NCBI GenBank assembly: GCA_946623485.1
Contig: CAMORF010000005.1
Coordinates: 1 to 22,093 of the forward strand
Length of the DNA stretch: 22,093 nucleotides
From: an uncultured Clostridia bacterium
Lineage (GTDB): Bacteria; Bacillota; Clostridia; Lachnospirales; Lachnospiraceae
Direction of reading: 5' to 3'
The notes under the pieces were generated by a model, which was given only the letters and a program-made list of their open reading frames with translations, had not been told where the DNA came from and searched no databases. Positions within the stretch are counted from its first letter, which is position 1, and every line of letters begins with the position of its first letter. The translations under genes were made by a program, and so were the position numbers. This document shows positions 16,501-22,093 of this stretch, piece by piece.

Positions 16501-16713
16501 GAATTGTTTGCGGACGCCGGCAAATTCATTATCCAGAAGGATAAAGCTTCTATCGGAATGCTGCAGCGGTGGTTCAAGATCGGGTTTAACCGGGCTGCGC
16601 GGATCATGGACCAGCTGTCAGACGCAGGCGTGGTAGGGCCGGATGAAGGCACGAAACCCAGAAAAGTTCTCATGAGTGAAGAACAATTCGAAAATTATCT
16701 TGAACAGAACTAA
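13552..16713 (+). CDS. ftsK: FtsK/SpoIIIE family DNA translocase
   Basis: It is a membrane-anchored hexameric motor that pumps DNA through the division or sporulation septum. The 1053-residue protein starts with a basic Ser/Thr/Lys-rich tail, followed by four or five TM helices (about 66-210) and a charged coiled coil (EERRARAEELRLEREELR and onward). Next is a low-complexity acidic/Pro-rich linker to about residue 590, then the motor with Walker A GATGSGKS (721-728) and Walker B IIVDELADL (Asp835, Glu836). A winged-helix gamma domain ends it (about 985-1053). In-frame TAA at 13543 forces the start at 13552 or later; AGGGGAG (13531-13537) is 14 nt away, a long spacing. SpoIIIE of Bacillus is about 790 residues; the excess here is the linker. 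The sequence cannot distinguish FtsK from SpoIIIE roles. Confidence 0.95.
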   Translation: MAGNTKKTAGARKSTASGKRTGGSKASGNKRTTSGNKNSSAARKSSYYRTEDRPSYRGPDPVMNTEILCWCLLGASILIFICVIGFGGSLGNSFGDLLFGIMGTNAYVFPFLVFFLTLYLMATHSDRVAVIRSISAAVLFCVFCGVLQLIGFSEMTGNSVGDYFEVGQQYHTGGGAIGGALILFFRPAIGLVGTWVVFLIAIFLFGALLTQKTLFVSTGRKGTEAYEERRARAEELRLEREELRLEREQQRREERELRLREAEARKELLEREKALSGNKIQASPVFYQVLGSDDEAPSRKKGVKQGMKKLTTDLFGDTKNSRKKMDEDLPDLTPGQVVFGTAKKDDAAPGGLITQFPGTPEAGAGKGRPTRQSAPKPAAESSKTSSARFLRLDAFRSPEPGEDIAEAIQAVPETGADSMEEESFTPSFTIHRGGRTVEGTPVMPGTGKAQDADGQAGDIPKAGGSAKKKKGSLPRLEEEMPRPDPQIPESEAEDEEDAADVMDVDPGDAAQPAVTRKEIQEAGASASKKKAGEAVSGGMTKAQTQMEVESVAKAIEEQAQEEEEIPYEFPSIDLLERPSGQGNDVADDEVRETARKLEEVLAIFGVKARITEVSCGPSVTRYEFLPELGTKVSKITNLADDLKLNLAVPDIRIEAPIPGKAAVGIEIPNKKTSMVYLSELIDSEEFRKNHSRKLSYAVGKDISGRIVVSDIAKMPHLLIAGATGSGKSVFINTLIMSIIYNADPAEVKMIMIDPKVVELSVYNGIPHLFIPVVTDPKKAAGALNWGVAEMTKRYQQFAEVGVRNLAGYNAKIDTLIKSGVPDVPKKMPQIVIIVDELADLMMVSGNEVEDAICRLAQLARACGIHLVIATQRPSVDVITGLIKANIPSRIAFAVSSGTDSRTILDMTGAEKLLGNGDMLFAPQTYKKPVRVQGAFVSDEEIQNVVDSIRREDSPQGQEVMKKRMQEIQAAAVSSSSSGGGDMDELFADAGKFIIQKDKASIGMLQRWFKIGFNRAARIMDQLSDAGVVGPDEGTKPRKVLMSEEQFENYLEQN
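13652..13698. repeat. 19-bp perfect inverted repeat inside the 5' coding part of ftsK
   Basis: The arms GCGGTAATAAGAACTCTTC (13652-13670) and its exact reverse complement (13680-13698) flank a 9-bp loop, TGCGGCGCG. It starts 100 nt into the gene and encodes part of the basic tail (SGNKNSSAARKSSYYR). In mRNA it would give a strong hairpin. There is no U run behind it, so it is not a normal terminator. Both arms lie in the open frame, so protein coding is intact. Confidence 0.85.
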
Positions 16714-16728
16714 TAAAGTATTTATAAT
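16700..16728 (+). promoter_or_regulatory. Promoter for the NfnAB-like pair, starting inside the end of ftsK
   Basis: TTGAAC (16700-16705) and a perfect TATAAT (16723-16728) are 17 nt apart. The -35 lies inside the last codons of ftsK and the -10 just after its stop. Transcription would start near 16735, 49 nt before the ATG. A short TGCAT/ATGCA dyad (16741-16753) sits just after the start site. Confidence 0.7.
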
Positions 16729-16783
16729 TGGGCGGAATAATGCATTTTATGCAGATCCAAATGAATCGGATGGAGGTTTTACT

Positions 16784-17680
16784 ATGTATAAAATCCTGAA
16801 AGCCGGAAACCTCTCCGGCCCGAACTATGAGATGATCGTGGAGGCGCCGCGCGTTGCGTCCCGCTGCCTCCCCGGCCAGTTTATCATAGTGAAGATCGAT
16901 GAAGAGGGAGAACGGATCCCGCTGACCATCACGGATTATGACCGCGGGAAGGGTACCATAGAGCTGGTCTATCAGCCTGTCGGGCTGACCACCAGCAGGC
17001 TGAAGACTTTGCAGGAAGGCGACAGCCTGATGGATTTTGTCGGTCCCCTCGGAAAGCCCTCTGACCTGTGTGAATCAGAGAGCCCGGAAGCCATCGCAGC
17101 GCTGAAGAAGAAAAAAATCGTCTTTGTCGCCGGCGGCGTGGGGGCAGCCCCGATCTATCCCCAGGCGAAGTGGCTGCATGAACATGGGATTGAAAGTGAC
17201 GTGATCATCGGTGCCAGGAGCAAAGATCTGGTAATGCTGGAAGAGCGCATGAAGCAGGTCGCGCATGTCTATGTGACGACCGATGATGGCTCCTACGGCA
17301 GAAGCGGAATGGTTACCAAATGCCTGGAAGACCTGATCGCGGAAGGGCACGAATATAATCATTGTGTCTGCATCGGGCCGACAATCATGATGAAGTTCCT
17401 CTGCCTGACGACAAAAAAGTATAACCTTCACACCATTGTCTCCATGAACCCGATCATGGTAGACGGAACCGGGATGTGCGGTGCGTGCCGCCTGCTGGTG
17501 GATGGCAAGGTTCAGTTTGCCTGTGTGGACGGTCCGGAATTTGACGGACACAAGGTTGATTTCGACCTCGCGCTGAAGAGGCAGACGCTCTACAAGACCC
17601 AGGAAGGAGAAGCCTTCCTTGCGTGGAAAGAAGGAAAAACCCATCATGGCGGATGCGGCGAATGCGGAGGTGAGAAGTAA
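16784..17680 (+). CDS. nfnA: NfnA-like FAD/NAD(P)-binding subunit with [2Fe-2S] site (sulfide/dihydroorotate dehydrogenase-like)
   Basis: The 298-residue protein has a ferredoxin-reductase type FAD domain (PGQFIIVKIDEEGERIPLTI, about residues 27-46), an NAD-binding half beginning IVFVAGGVGAAPIYPQAKWL, and a C-terminal iron-sulphur motif. This is D227-G-T-G-M-C232-G-A-C235 and C247, where Asp takes the place of the first Cys of PyrK-type [2Fe-2S] sites, as reported for NfnA. With the following gene it most probably forms NfnAB, the ferredoxin-dependent NADH:NADP+ transhydrogenase that supplies NADPH by electron bifurcation. Start at 16784: GGAGG (16772-16776) is 7 nt upstream; the open frame reaches back into ftsK but has no site there. 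The last base overlaps the next ATG (TAATG). Confidence 0.85.
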   Translation: MYKILKAGNLSGPNYEMIVEAPRVASRCLPGQFIIVKIDEEGERIPLTITDYDRGKGTIELVYQPVGLTTSRLKTLQEGDSLMDFVGPLGKPSDLCESESPEAIAALKKKKIVFVAGGVGAAPIYPQAKWLHEHGIESDVIIGARSKDLVMLEERMKQVAHVYVTTDDGSYGRSGMVTKCLEDLIAEGHEYNHCVCIGPTIMMKFLCLTTKKYNLHTIVSMNPIMVDGTGMCGACRLLVDGKVQFACVDGPEFDGHKVDFDLALKRQTLYKTQEGEAFLAWKEGKTHHGGCGECGGEK

Positions 17681-19089
17681 TGGCTGATGCGAAAACGAAT
17701 GCAAAGATGGAGCGGGTTCCGGTAAGGGAACAGGATCCGAAGGTCCGTGCCGCGAACTTTGAGGAAGTCTGCCTGGGGTACAATGAGGCGGAAGCCCTGG
17801 AGGAGGCACATCGCTGCCTTCATTGTAAAAATCCAAATTGTGTAAAAGCATGTCCGGTCAATATTGACATTCCGGCGTTTATCGCTGCGTTGAAAGAGTC
17901 TGATATTCCCAAGGCTTATGACATCATATCTGCCTCCAGCTCCCTGCCCGCGATCTGCGGCCGTGTCTGTCCGCAGGAGCGCCAGTGTGAAGGAAAATGT
18001 GTGCGCGGTGCCAAGGGGCAGCCTGTCGCGATTGGCAAGCTGGAGCGTTTCGTTGCCGACTGGGCGGGGGAACATCACCTGAAGATGAAAGAGGCTGCCC
18101 GGAAGAATGGCAGGAAAGTGGCAGTGATTGGTTCCGGCCCCGCAGGACTGACCTGTGCCGGAGACCTGGCAAAGCTTGGCTATGATGTGACAATCTTCGA
18201 AGCCCTGCATAAGGCAGGCGGCGTGCTTGTGTACGGAATCCCGGAATTCCGCCTTCCGAAGGACAGGATCGTGGCAAAAGAAATTGAAAATGTGCGGAAC
18301 CTCGGCGTAAAGATCGAGACAAATGTCATCGTCGGCCGTTCCGTTACGATTGAAGACCTGATGAAAAAGGAAGGCTTTGAGGCAGTCTTTATCGGCTCCG
18401 GCGCCGGGCTTCCGATGTTCATGGATATTCCCGGGGAGCAGGTAAAGGGCGTTTTTTCCGCCAATGAATTCCTGACCAGAAGCAATCTCATGAAGGCATA
18501 CCGCAGCGATTATGACACGCCCATCGTTCATGGCAGCAGGGTTGTTGTCGTCGGAGGCGGAAACGTGGCGATGGATGCGGCCAGGACAGCGCTTCGCCTG
18601 GGCGCTGAGGTACATGTTGTCTACCGTCGTTCCGAAGCGGAACTTCCCGCCAGAGCGGAAGAAGTACACCATGCGAAGGAAGAGGGGATCCAGTTCCATC
18701 TGCTGACCAACCCTGTGGAGGTCCTGGCAGGGGAAGATGACACAGTTTGTGGAATCCGCTGTATCCGCATGGAACTCGGGGAACCGGATGCATCCGGAAG
18801 AAGGCGTCCTTGCCCGGTAGAAGGCTCTGAATTTGAGATTGGCTGCGATACGGTGATCATGGCACTCGGCACGAGGCCGAATCCGCTGATTTCCTCCACC
18901 ACAGACGGCCTGGAGGTCAACAGAAAGCACTGCATCGTTGCGACCGAGGAGGATGGCAAGACCTCCCTGGAAGGCGTATTTGCCGGAGGAGACGCGGTCT
19001 CAGGTGCCGCCACCGTGATCCTTGCGATGGGAGCCGGGAAGAAAGCCGCCAAAGGGATAGACGAGTACCTTCGCTCTAAAAACGAATGA
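17680..19089 (+). CDS. nfnB: NfnB-like/GltA-type NADPH oxidoreductase subunit (glutamate synthase small-subunit family)
   Basis: The 469-residue flavoprotein has an N-terminal helical domain with two [4Fe-4S] cysteine groups (C46, C49, C54, C58 and C93, C97, C103, C107). It then has two Rossmann folds: AVIGSGPAGLTCAGDLAKLG (148-167) for FAD and VVVVGGGNVAMDAARTALRL (288-307) for NADPH. Databases often call such proteins NADPH-dependent glutamate synthase (gltA), but there is no large glutamate synthase subunit nearby. Tight coupling to the preceding NfnA-like gene (stop and start overlap by one base, with GGAGGTGAG just before) points to NfnB or SudA instead. Rex and icd are in the same window, so this area handles redox balance in part. 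A strong terminator follows at 19109-19145. Confidence 0.86.
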   Translation: MADAKTNAKMERVPVREQDPKVRAANFEEVCLGYNEAEALEEAHRCLHCKNPNCVKACPVNIDIPAFIAALKESDIPKAYDIISASSSLPAICGRVCPQERQCEGKCVRGAKGQPVAIGKLERFVADWAGEHHLKMKEAARKNGRKVAVIGSGPAGLTCAGDLAKLGYDVTIFEALHKAGGVLVYGIPEFRLPKDRIVAKEIENVRNLGVKIETNVIVGRSVTIEDLMKKEGFEAVFIGSGAGLPMFMDIPGEQVKGVFSANEFLTRSNLMKAYRSDYDTPIVHGSRVVVVGGGNVAMDAARTALRLGAEVHVVYRRSEAELPARAEEVHHAKEEGIQFHLLTNPVEVLAGEDDTVCGIRCIRMELGEPDASGRRRPCPVEGSEFEIGCDTVIMALGTRPNPLISSTTDGLEVNRKHCIVATEEDGKTSLEGVFAGGDAVSGAATVILAMGAGKKAAKGIDEYLRSKNE

Positions 19090-19108
19090 TTCCAATACAT
19101 GTTATTTA

Positions 19109-19145
19109 CGGAAGATCCCGGCTGACGCGGATCTTCCGGTTTTTT
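19109..19145 (+). terminator. Rho-independent terminator of the NfnAB-like operon
   Basis: The arms CGGAAGATCC (19109-19118) and GGATCTTCCG (19129-19138) are perfectly complementary over 10 bp with a 10-nt loop, and a run of six T (19140-19145) follows directly. It lies 20 nt behind the stop codon. Confidence 0.92.
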
Positions 19146-19179
19146 GTAGTGCCTCGTGTTCTGAGCAACGAAAGGAGGA

Positions 19180-19273
19180 ACAGATCCTTACTATGTAAAC
19201 GGACCTTGACCTGTAGAATCGGAGAAAAAGACAAGCAAGATCAATAAGACATATCTGAACAGATCTTTAGATC
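19180..19273. repeat. Collapsed copy (copy C) of the dispersed palindromic repeat before rlmH
   Basis: The core 19192-19239 matches 44 of 48 positions of 13404-13451, including the string CGGAGAAAAAGACAAGCAAG. It is flanked on the left by AACAGATCCTTA (19180-19191 region) and on the right by GAACAGATCTTTA (19258-19270). Compared with copy B, the left outer arm and the inner right arm are missing. It ends only a few bases before the rlmH ribosome site AGGAG (19274-19278). Confidence 0.75.
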
Positions 19274-19289
19274 AGGAGAGAAAAACCGG

Positions 19290-19775
19290 ATGAAGATTAC
19301 AATCCTGGCAGCAGGGAAAATCAAAGAAAAATATTTCACGGATGCAATCAAGGAGTATTCCAAACGGCTGACCCGGTACCTTTCACTGTCAATTGAAGAG
19401 ATTCCCGATGAACCGACGCCGGAAAATGCATCTCCTGCGGAGCAGGAAAAGATCCTCAGCAGGGAAGGAGCGCGGTTTTGCAAAGCAATCGACCATAATC
19501 CGGGCGCCTATGTCATAGCGCTTGCCATTGACGGAAAACCATACGACTCCGTAGCGTTTTCCAGGCATCTGTCCAGCCTGCAGGTAAACGGCAAAAGCCA
19601 CCTGATGTTCGTGATCGGCGGCTCACTTGGTCTGTCCCGGGAGGTTCTTGCACGAAGCAATGAGGAAATCTCATTCTCCAAAATGACTTTTCCTCACCAG
19701 CTGATGCGGGTGATCGTGCTGGAACAGATCTACCGCGCGCAGCGGATCGCGCATGGAGAGCCTTATCATAAATAG
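19290..19775 (+). CDS. rlmH: 23S rRNA (pseudouridine1915-N3)-methyltransferase RlmH
   Basis: RlmH methylates pseudouridine 1915 in helix 69 of 23S rRNA on the assembled 70S ribosome. The 161 residues are the standard length for this SPOUT knot methyltransferase. The start MKITILAAGKIKEKYFTDAI, the SAM-binding knot region FVIGGSLGLS (108-116), ISFSKMTFPHQLMRVIVLEQIYRA, and the C-terminal YHK are all characteristic. AGGAG at 19274-19278 lies 11 nt before the ATG. It stands between a repeat copy and a strong promoter for the next gene; no terminator hairpin is visible between rlmH and that promoter, only a T run at 19781-19787. Confidence 0.97.
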   Translation: MKITILAAGKIKEKYFTDAIKEYSKRLTRYLSLSIEEIPDEPTPENASPAEQEKILSREGARFCKAIDHNPGAYVIALAIDGKPYDSVAFSRHLSSLQVNGKSHLMFVIGGSLGLSREVLARSNEEISFSKMTFPHQLMRVIVLEQIYRAQRIAHGEPYHK

Positions 19776-19794
19776 CTTCGTTTTTTTCATATCA

Positions 19795-19823
19795 TTGACG
19801 AAAAACCTTGAGTTCTATATAAT
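19795..19823 (+). promoter_or_regulatory. Strong promoter for phoH-ybeY
   Basis: TTGACG (19795-19800) and a perfect TATAAT (19818-19823) are separated by 17 nt. Transcription would start near 19830, giving a leader of about 50 nt. The leader carries a small hairpin, ACCGCA-GACA-TGCGGT (19836-19851), followed 6 nt later by a T run; this is weaker than a normal terminator. Confidence 0.82.
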
Positions 19824-19879
19824 AAACGGACAGAGACCGCAGACATGCGGTACAATTCTTTTTTAGGGATGGATGATAT

Positions 19880-20929
19880 ATGGCGTTAGCCGAAAGCAGG
19901 ATAGAGATACCGGAAAGCCTGCAAAGCCAGGTTTTCGGGCAGTTCGACAGTTATCTGAAAAAGATTGAGCGCACCCTGAATGTTACGGTGATCAGCCGGG
20001 ACGGTGCTTTGAGAATTGTCGGGGCAGGATCTGCGCCGGAGGGGGCCAGAAAGGTTCTGGAAGACCTGACGCAGATTGCCCAGGCCGGCCGTGAGATCAC
20101 GCAGCAGAATGTGGATTATGACCTGTCGCTTGCGCTGGAACACCAGGACGGCGGCGTATCCGAAGTCAGCTCCGATGTCATCTGCCATACGGTCAGCGGC
20201 AAGCCGGTATGCCCGAAAACTTATGGGCAGAAAGGTTATGTGGATGCCATCCGGAATCATATGATCACCTTCGGGATCGGGCCGGCAGGCACAGGGAAAA
20301 CATACCTTGCCATGGCAATGGCAATCACGGCGTTCAAGAGCGAGGATGTCTCAAGAATCATCATGACCCGCCCCGCGATCGAAGCAGGGGAGAAGCTTGG
20401 GTTTCTTCCCGGAGATCTTCAGAGCAAGGTGGATCCTTACCTGAGGCCCCTCTATGATGCCCTGTATCAGATCATGGGGGCGGACAGCTGTGCCAAAAAC
20501 CTGGAGAAGGGTCTGATCGAGGTTGCCCCGCTTGCCTATATGCGGGGAAGAACGCTGGACAATGCCTTCATCATCCTGGATGAGGCGCAGAACACAACAC
20601 CGGCGCAGATGAAGATGTTCCTCACAAGAATCGGGTTTGGTTCCAAAGTGATCATTACCGGTGACCTGACGCAGAAGGATCTTCCTTTTGAGTCAAAAAG
20701 CGGCCTGGAGATTGCGGTGGATGTGCTGAAGAAGATTGATGATATCGCATTCTGCCACCTGACCAGCAAGGATGTGGTGCGTCATCCTCTGGTGCAGAAG
20801 ATTGTCCAGGCTTATGAGGCATATGAGAAAAAGCATGACACTGAATTACGAAAACGAGACAGAGATTACCCTCGATCTGGAAGAGAGCGCAGAGGAGCTG
20901 GCAGGGAAGGTCATCCGGGCAGGCCTTGA
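19880..20929 (+). CDS. phoH: PhoH family ATPase
   Basis: Cytosolic P-loop protein related to superfamily 1 helicases; in many bacteria phoH is next to ybeY and is thought to act with RNA, though its role is not settled. N-terminal region about 1-110 is the small KH-like part. Walker A is GPAGTGKT (134-141), followed by the conserved TRPAIEAGEKLGFLPGDLQ and Walker B ILDEAQN (Asp234, Glu235), then IITGDLTQKDLP, the sensor region. The conserved core ends at RHPLVQKIVQAYEAYEKK. After that, about 28 residues rich in Arg, Gly and Pro run out of frame across the start of ybeY until TGA at 20927-20929. That tail is unlike the core and may be accidental. The ribosome site before the ATG (AGGGATGG region, 19865-19872) is modest. 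Confidence 0.92.
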   Translation: MALAESRIEIPESLQSQVFGQFDSYLKKIERTLNVTVISRDGALRIVGAGSAPEGARKVLEDLTQIAQAGREITQQNVDYDLSLALEHQDGGVSEVSSDVICHTVSGKPVCPKTYGQKGYVDAIRNHMITFGIGPAGTGKTYLAMAMAITAFKSEDVSRIIMTRPAIEAGEKLGFLPGDLQSKVDPYLRPLYDALYQIMGADSCAKNLEKGLIEVAPLAYMRGRTLDNAFIILDEAQNTTPAQMKMFLTRIGFGSKVIITGDLTQKDLPFESKSGLEIAVDVLKKIDDIAFCHLTSKDVVRHPLVQKIVQAYEAYEKKHDTELRKRDRDYPRSGRERRGAGREGHPGRP

Positions 20930-21359
20930 AGAGACCAGGTGCCCGTATGAGGCGCAGGTGAATCTTCTTGTGACCGACAGCGAAAACATCCGGAAGATGA
21001 ATCTTGAATTCAGGCAGATTGACCGGCCGACGGACGTTCTCTCTTTCCCGATGCAGGAATATGATTCTCCCGCAGATTTTTCTGCTTTCCGGAAGACGGA
21101 CTGCAGCGTGTTTGACCCTGAAACCGGCGAGCTCATGCTGGGAGATATCGTCATAAACGCGGAACGGGTCATTTCCCAGGCCCGGGAATACGGGCACAGC
21201 CAAAGACGGGAGTTCGCGTTCCTCATCGCCCACAGTCTCCTGCATCTTCTGGGGTTCGACCACATGGAGGAAGAAGAGCGCGCGGAGATGGAAGCGCGCC
21301 AGAGAAACATCATGGATCTTCTTGCGATCTACAGGGATGAAGGATCTGTTCATCGATAA
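20835..21359 (+). CDS. ybeY: Endoribonuclease YbeY (rRNA maturation factor)
   Basis: YbeY is a zinc-dependent single-strand RNase needed for 16S rRNA 3' maturation and ribosome quality control. The zinc motif H-x3-H-x5-H is H133-SLLH137-LLGFDH143, and the family block RQIDRPTDVLSFPM precedes it. The 174 residues from ATG at 20835 have the usual N terminus (MTLNYENETEITLDLEESAEE, with YENETE). The open frame reaches back to 20772, but that part lies in phoH and does not resemble the family. It overlaps the 3' end of phoH by 95 nt in a different reading frame, and its own ribosome site is weak (AGAAAAAG), so it may rely on ribosomes arriving from phoH. The last few codons (GSVHR, stop) coincide with a dispersed-repeat-like sequence. 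Confidence 0.93.
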   Translation: MTLNYENETEITLDLEESAEELAGKVIRAGLEETRCPYEAQVNLLVTDSENIRKMNLEFRQIDRPTDVLSFPMQEYDSPADFSAFRKTDCSVFDPETGELMLGDIVINAERVISQAREYGHSQRREFAFLIAHSLLHLLGFDHMEEEERAEMEARQRNIMDLLAIYRDEGSVHR

Positions 21360-21361
21360 CT
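21341..21361. repeat. Short repeat-like segment (copy D) at the end of ybeY
   Basis: AGGATCTGTTCAT followed two bases later by ATAACT matches 19 of 21 positions of the reverse complement of the inner left arm of copy B (13366-13386). It is the only part of the element present and encodes the last residues of YbeY and its stop. Because of its short length it could be chance, but the match is to a motif seen in all other copies. Confidence 0.45.
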
Positions 21362-21396
21362 GATCATATTTGTGCAATCCTGAGAGATTATGATCA
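21361..21396. repeat. AT-rich inverted repeat downstream of ybeY
   Basis: TGATCATA (21361-21368) and TATGATCA (21389-21396) are exact reverse complements with a 20-nt loop. No T run follows, so it is a doubtful terminator; it could be an operator or processing stem for the phoH-ybeY transcript. The rest of the gap up to 21537 has no clear gene or strong promoter; a TATAAC at 21487-21492 lacks a good -35. Confidence 0.45.
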
Positions 21397-21537
21397 TGCA
21401 GCTTTTCAGGTGATAACAGCCGGGTGCAGGCATGTGTGGAATGCCAGTCAGTCCATACGGCCCGAACAGGCTTTATCCATATGGAGTATAACTTATTAAC
21501 CGGGGGGAGGGCATCAGCCCTGAAAGGAGTAGAAAGG

Positions 21538-22093
21538 ATGAAGAAATACAGAGTTGCCGCAGCGCTCGCGGCAGGAATCATGGCACTTTCAACAGCCGGG
21601 ATGAGTGTCTGGGCGGAGGAGGCAGGGGAGACCTGCCAAAGCTACCTGACCGGGATGACTGTCCCGACATCCATCGGCCGTACCAGGCCGACTGCTTTGA
21701 TGATTGAAAATGACGCGGATGCCGTTCAGTGGCAGCATGGCACCAGCTATGCGGATGTCATGTATGAAGCGATGGTTGAAGGCGCGATTACCCGTATGAT
21801 GGGAATCTTTGAAAACCTGGACGGTGTTTCCATGATCATGCCGATCCGTTCCTGCAGGCCTTATTATGTCTATTACGCACGGGAATTCAATGCACACTAC
21901 GGGCATTACGGCCAGGTCGTCTATGCCGTTCCGATCCTGCAGCTTCCCACTACGGATGATATCGCAGGCATTCCTTACGGAGAAGGCGGACAGGAGTACC
22001 AGCTTCATGACGGAAGCGCTGCATATGTCAGGGATCATGAGGGCGTTAACGGCATATACACCAACAAAGAGCTTATTGACAGCGTCATCAACA
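21538..22093 (+). CDS. DUF3048 domain (YerB-like) secreted protein, 3' end cut by window
   Basis: The frame is open from ATG 21538 to the window end (185 complete codons). The N terminus MKKYRVAAALAAGIMALSTA is a signal peptide with likely cleavage after VWA (residue 26). After it comes a DUF3048 start: GRTRPTALMIENDADAVQ, YADVMYEAMVEGAITRMMGI, and IMPIRSCRPYYVYYA, equivalent to the family's RPIAVMIDN, ADIVYEAxVEGGITR and GPVRSxRPY blocks. The YerB-type proteins are exported; their function is not known. There is no lipobox cysteine, so this one is secreted or retained by another means. AAGGAG (21524-21529) is 8 nt before the ATG. The rest of the gene, where a C-terminal domain would be, is outside the window. 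Confidence 0.88.
   Translation, partial: MKKYRVAAALAAGIMALSTAGMSVWAEEAGETCQSYLTGMTVPTSIGRTRPTALMIENDADAVQWQHGTSYADVMYEAMVEGAITRMMGIFENLDGVSMIMPIRSCRPYYVYYAREFNAHYGHYGQVVYAVPILQLPTTDDIAGIPYGEGGQEYQLHDGSAAYVRDHEGVNGIYTNKELIDSVIN

Noticed and set aside
16676..16783. Upstream extension of the NfnA-like protein to 16676
   Set aside because: The added 36 residues overlap ftsK and the promoter, do not resemble the family, and lack a ribosome site; GGAGG lies before 16784.
17680..19089. True glutamate synthase small subunit
   Set aside because: No large glutamate synthase subunit is present, and the tightly coupled NfnA-like partner fits a transhydrogenase or related complex better.
20820..20929. 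A frameshift in phoH that would fuse it with ybeY
   Set aside because: Both proteins have complete conserved cores and normal lengths apart from the tail; separate genes with an overlap explain the data better than a fusion.

Overview
The window is chromosomal DNA from a Gram-positive clostridial bacterium, most likely a member of the Lachnospiraceae with moderate-to-high GC. The reasons are the full-length Rex repressor, the YebC start (MSGHSKFANIKHKKERNDAA), the eukaryote-type NADP isocitrate dehydrogenase, the NfnAB-like flavoprotein pair, the long SpoIIIE/FtsK, the phoH-ybeY pair, strong AGGAGG-type ribosome binding sites and TTGACA-17-TATAAT promoters. I see no phage, plasmid, IS transposase, CRISPR array, tRNA or rRNA. 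Assignment to a genus is not possible from the sequence alone.

Layout. 1-511: 3' part of pgsA (phosphatidylglycerophosphate synthase). 512-688: four degenerate tandem copies of a ~36-bp unit. 689-4446 (+): icd, then a translationally coupled intracellular ParB-like/BMP fusion protein of unknown role, then a small metallophosphoesterase. 4443-5306 (-): purC, convergent with the previous gene and sharing a TTAA double stop. 5345-5395: half copy of a dispersed repeat. 5478-7442 (-): an ABC-F ATPase, divergent from rex (7640, +), with back-to-back promoters and a short possible leader peptide. 7640-13313 (+): rex, alr, a CNNM/CorC-like membrane protein with its own promoter, yebC, a CFI-box protein of unknown function, and uppP. 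13311-13481: a nested palindromic repeat. 13552-19089 (+): ftsK/spoIIIE, then an NfnAB-like pair with its own promoter and a clear terminator. 19180-19273: another repeat copy. 19290-21359 (+): rlmH, a strong promoter, phoH and ybeY. 21538-end (+): the 5' part of a secreted DUF3048 (YerB-like) protein.

Most genes are housekeeping: lipid and peptidoglycan precursors (pgsA, alr, uppP), NADPH and redox balance (icd, rex, nfnAB-like), ribosome maturation (rlmH, ybeY, ABC-F), chromosome segregation (ftsK) and purine synthesis (purC). The least explained parts are the ParB-like/BMP fusion with its metallophosphoesterase neighbour, the CFI-box protein, a family of nested palindromic repeats that touch gene ends, a 19-bp perfect inverted repeat inside the start of ftsK, and a 95-nt phoH/ybeY overlap. 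I found no obvious new defence or mobile system; the ParB-like/BMP fusion is the best candidate for undescribed biology.
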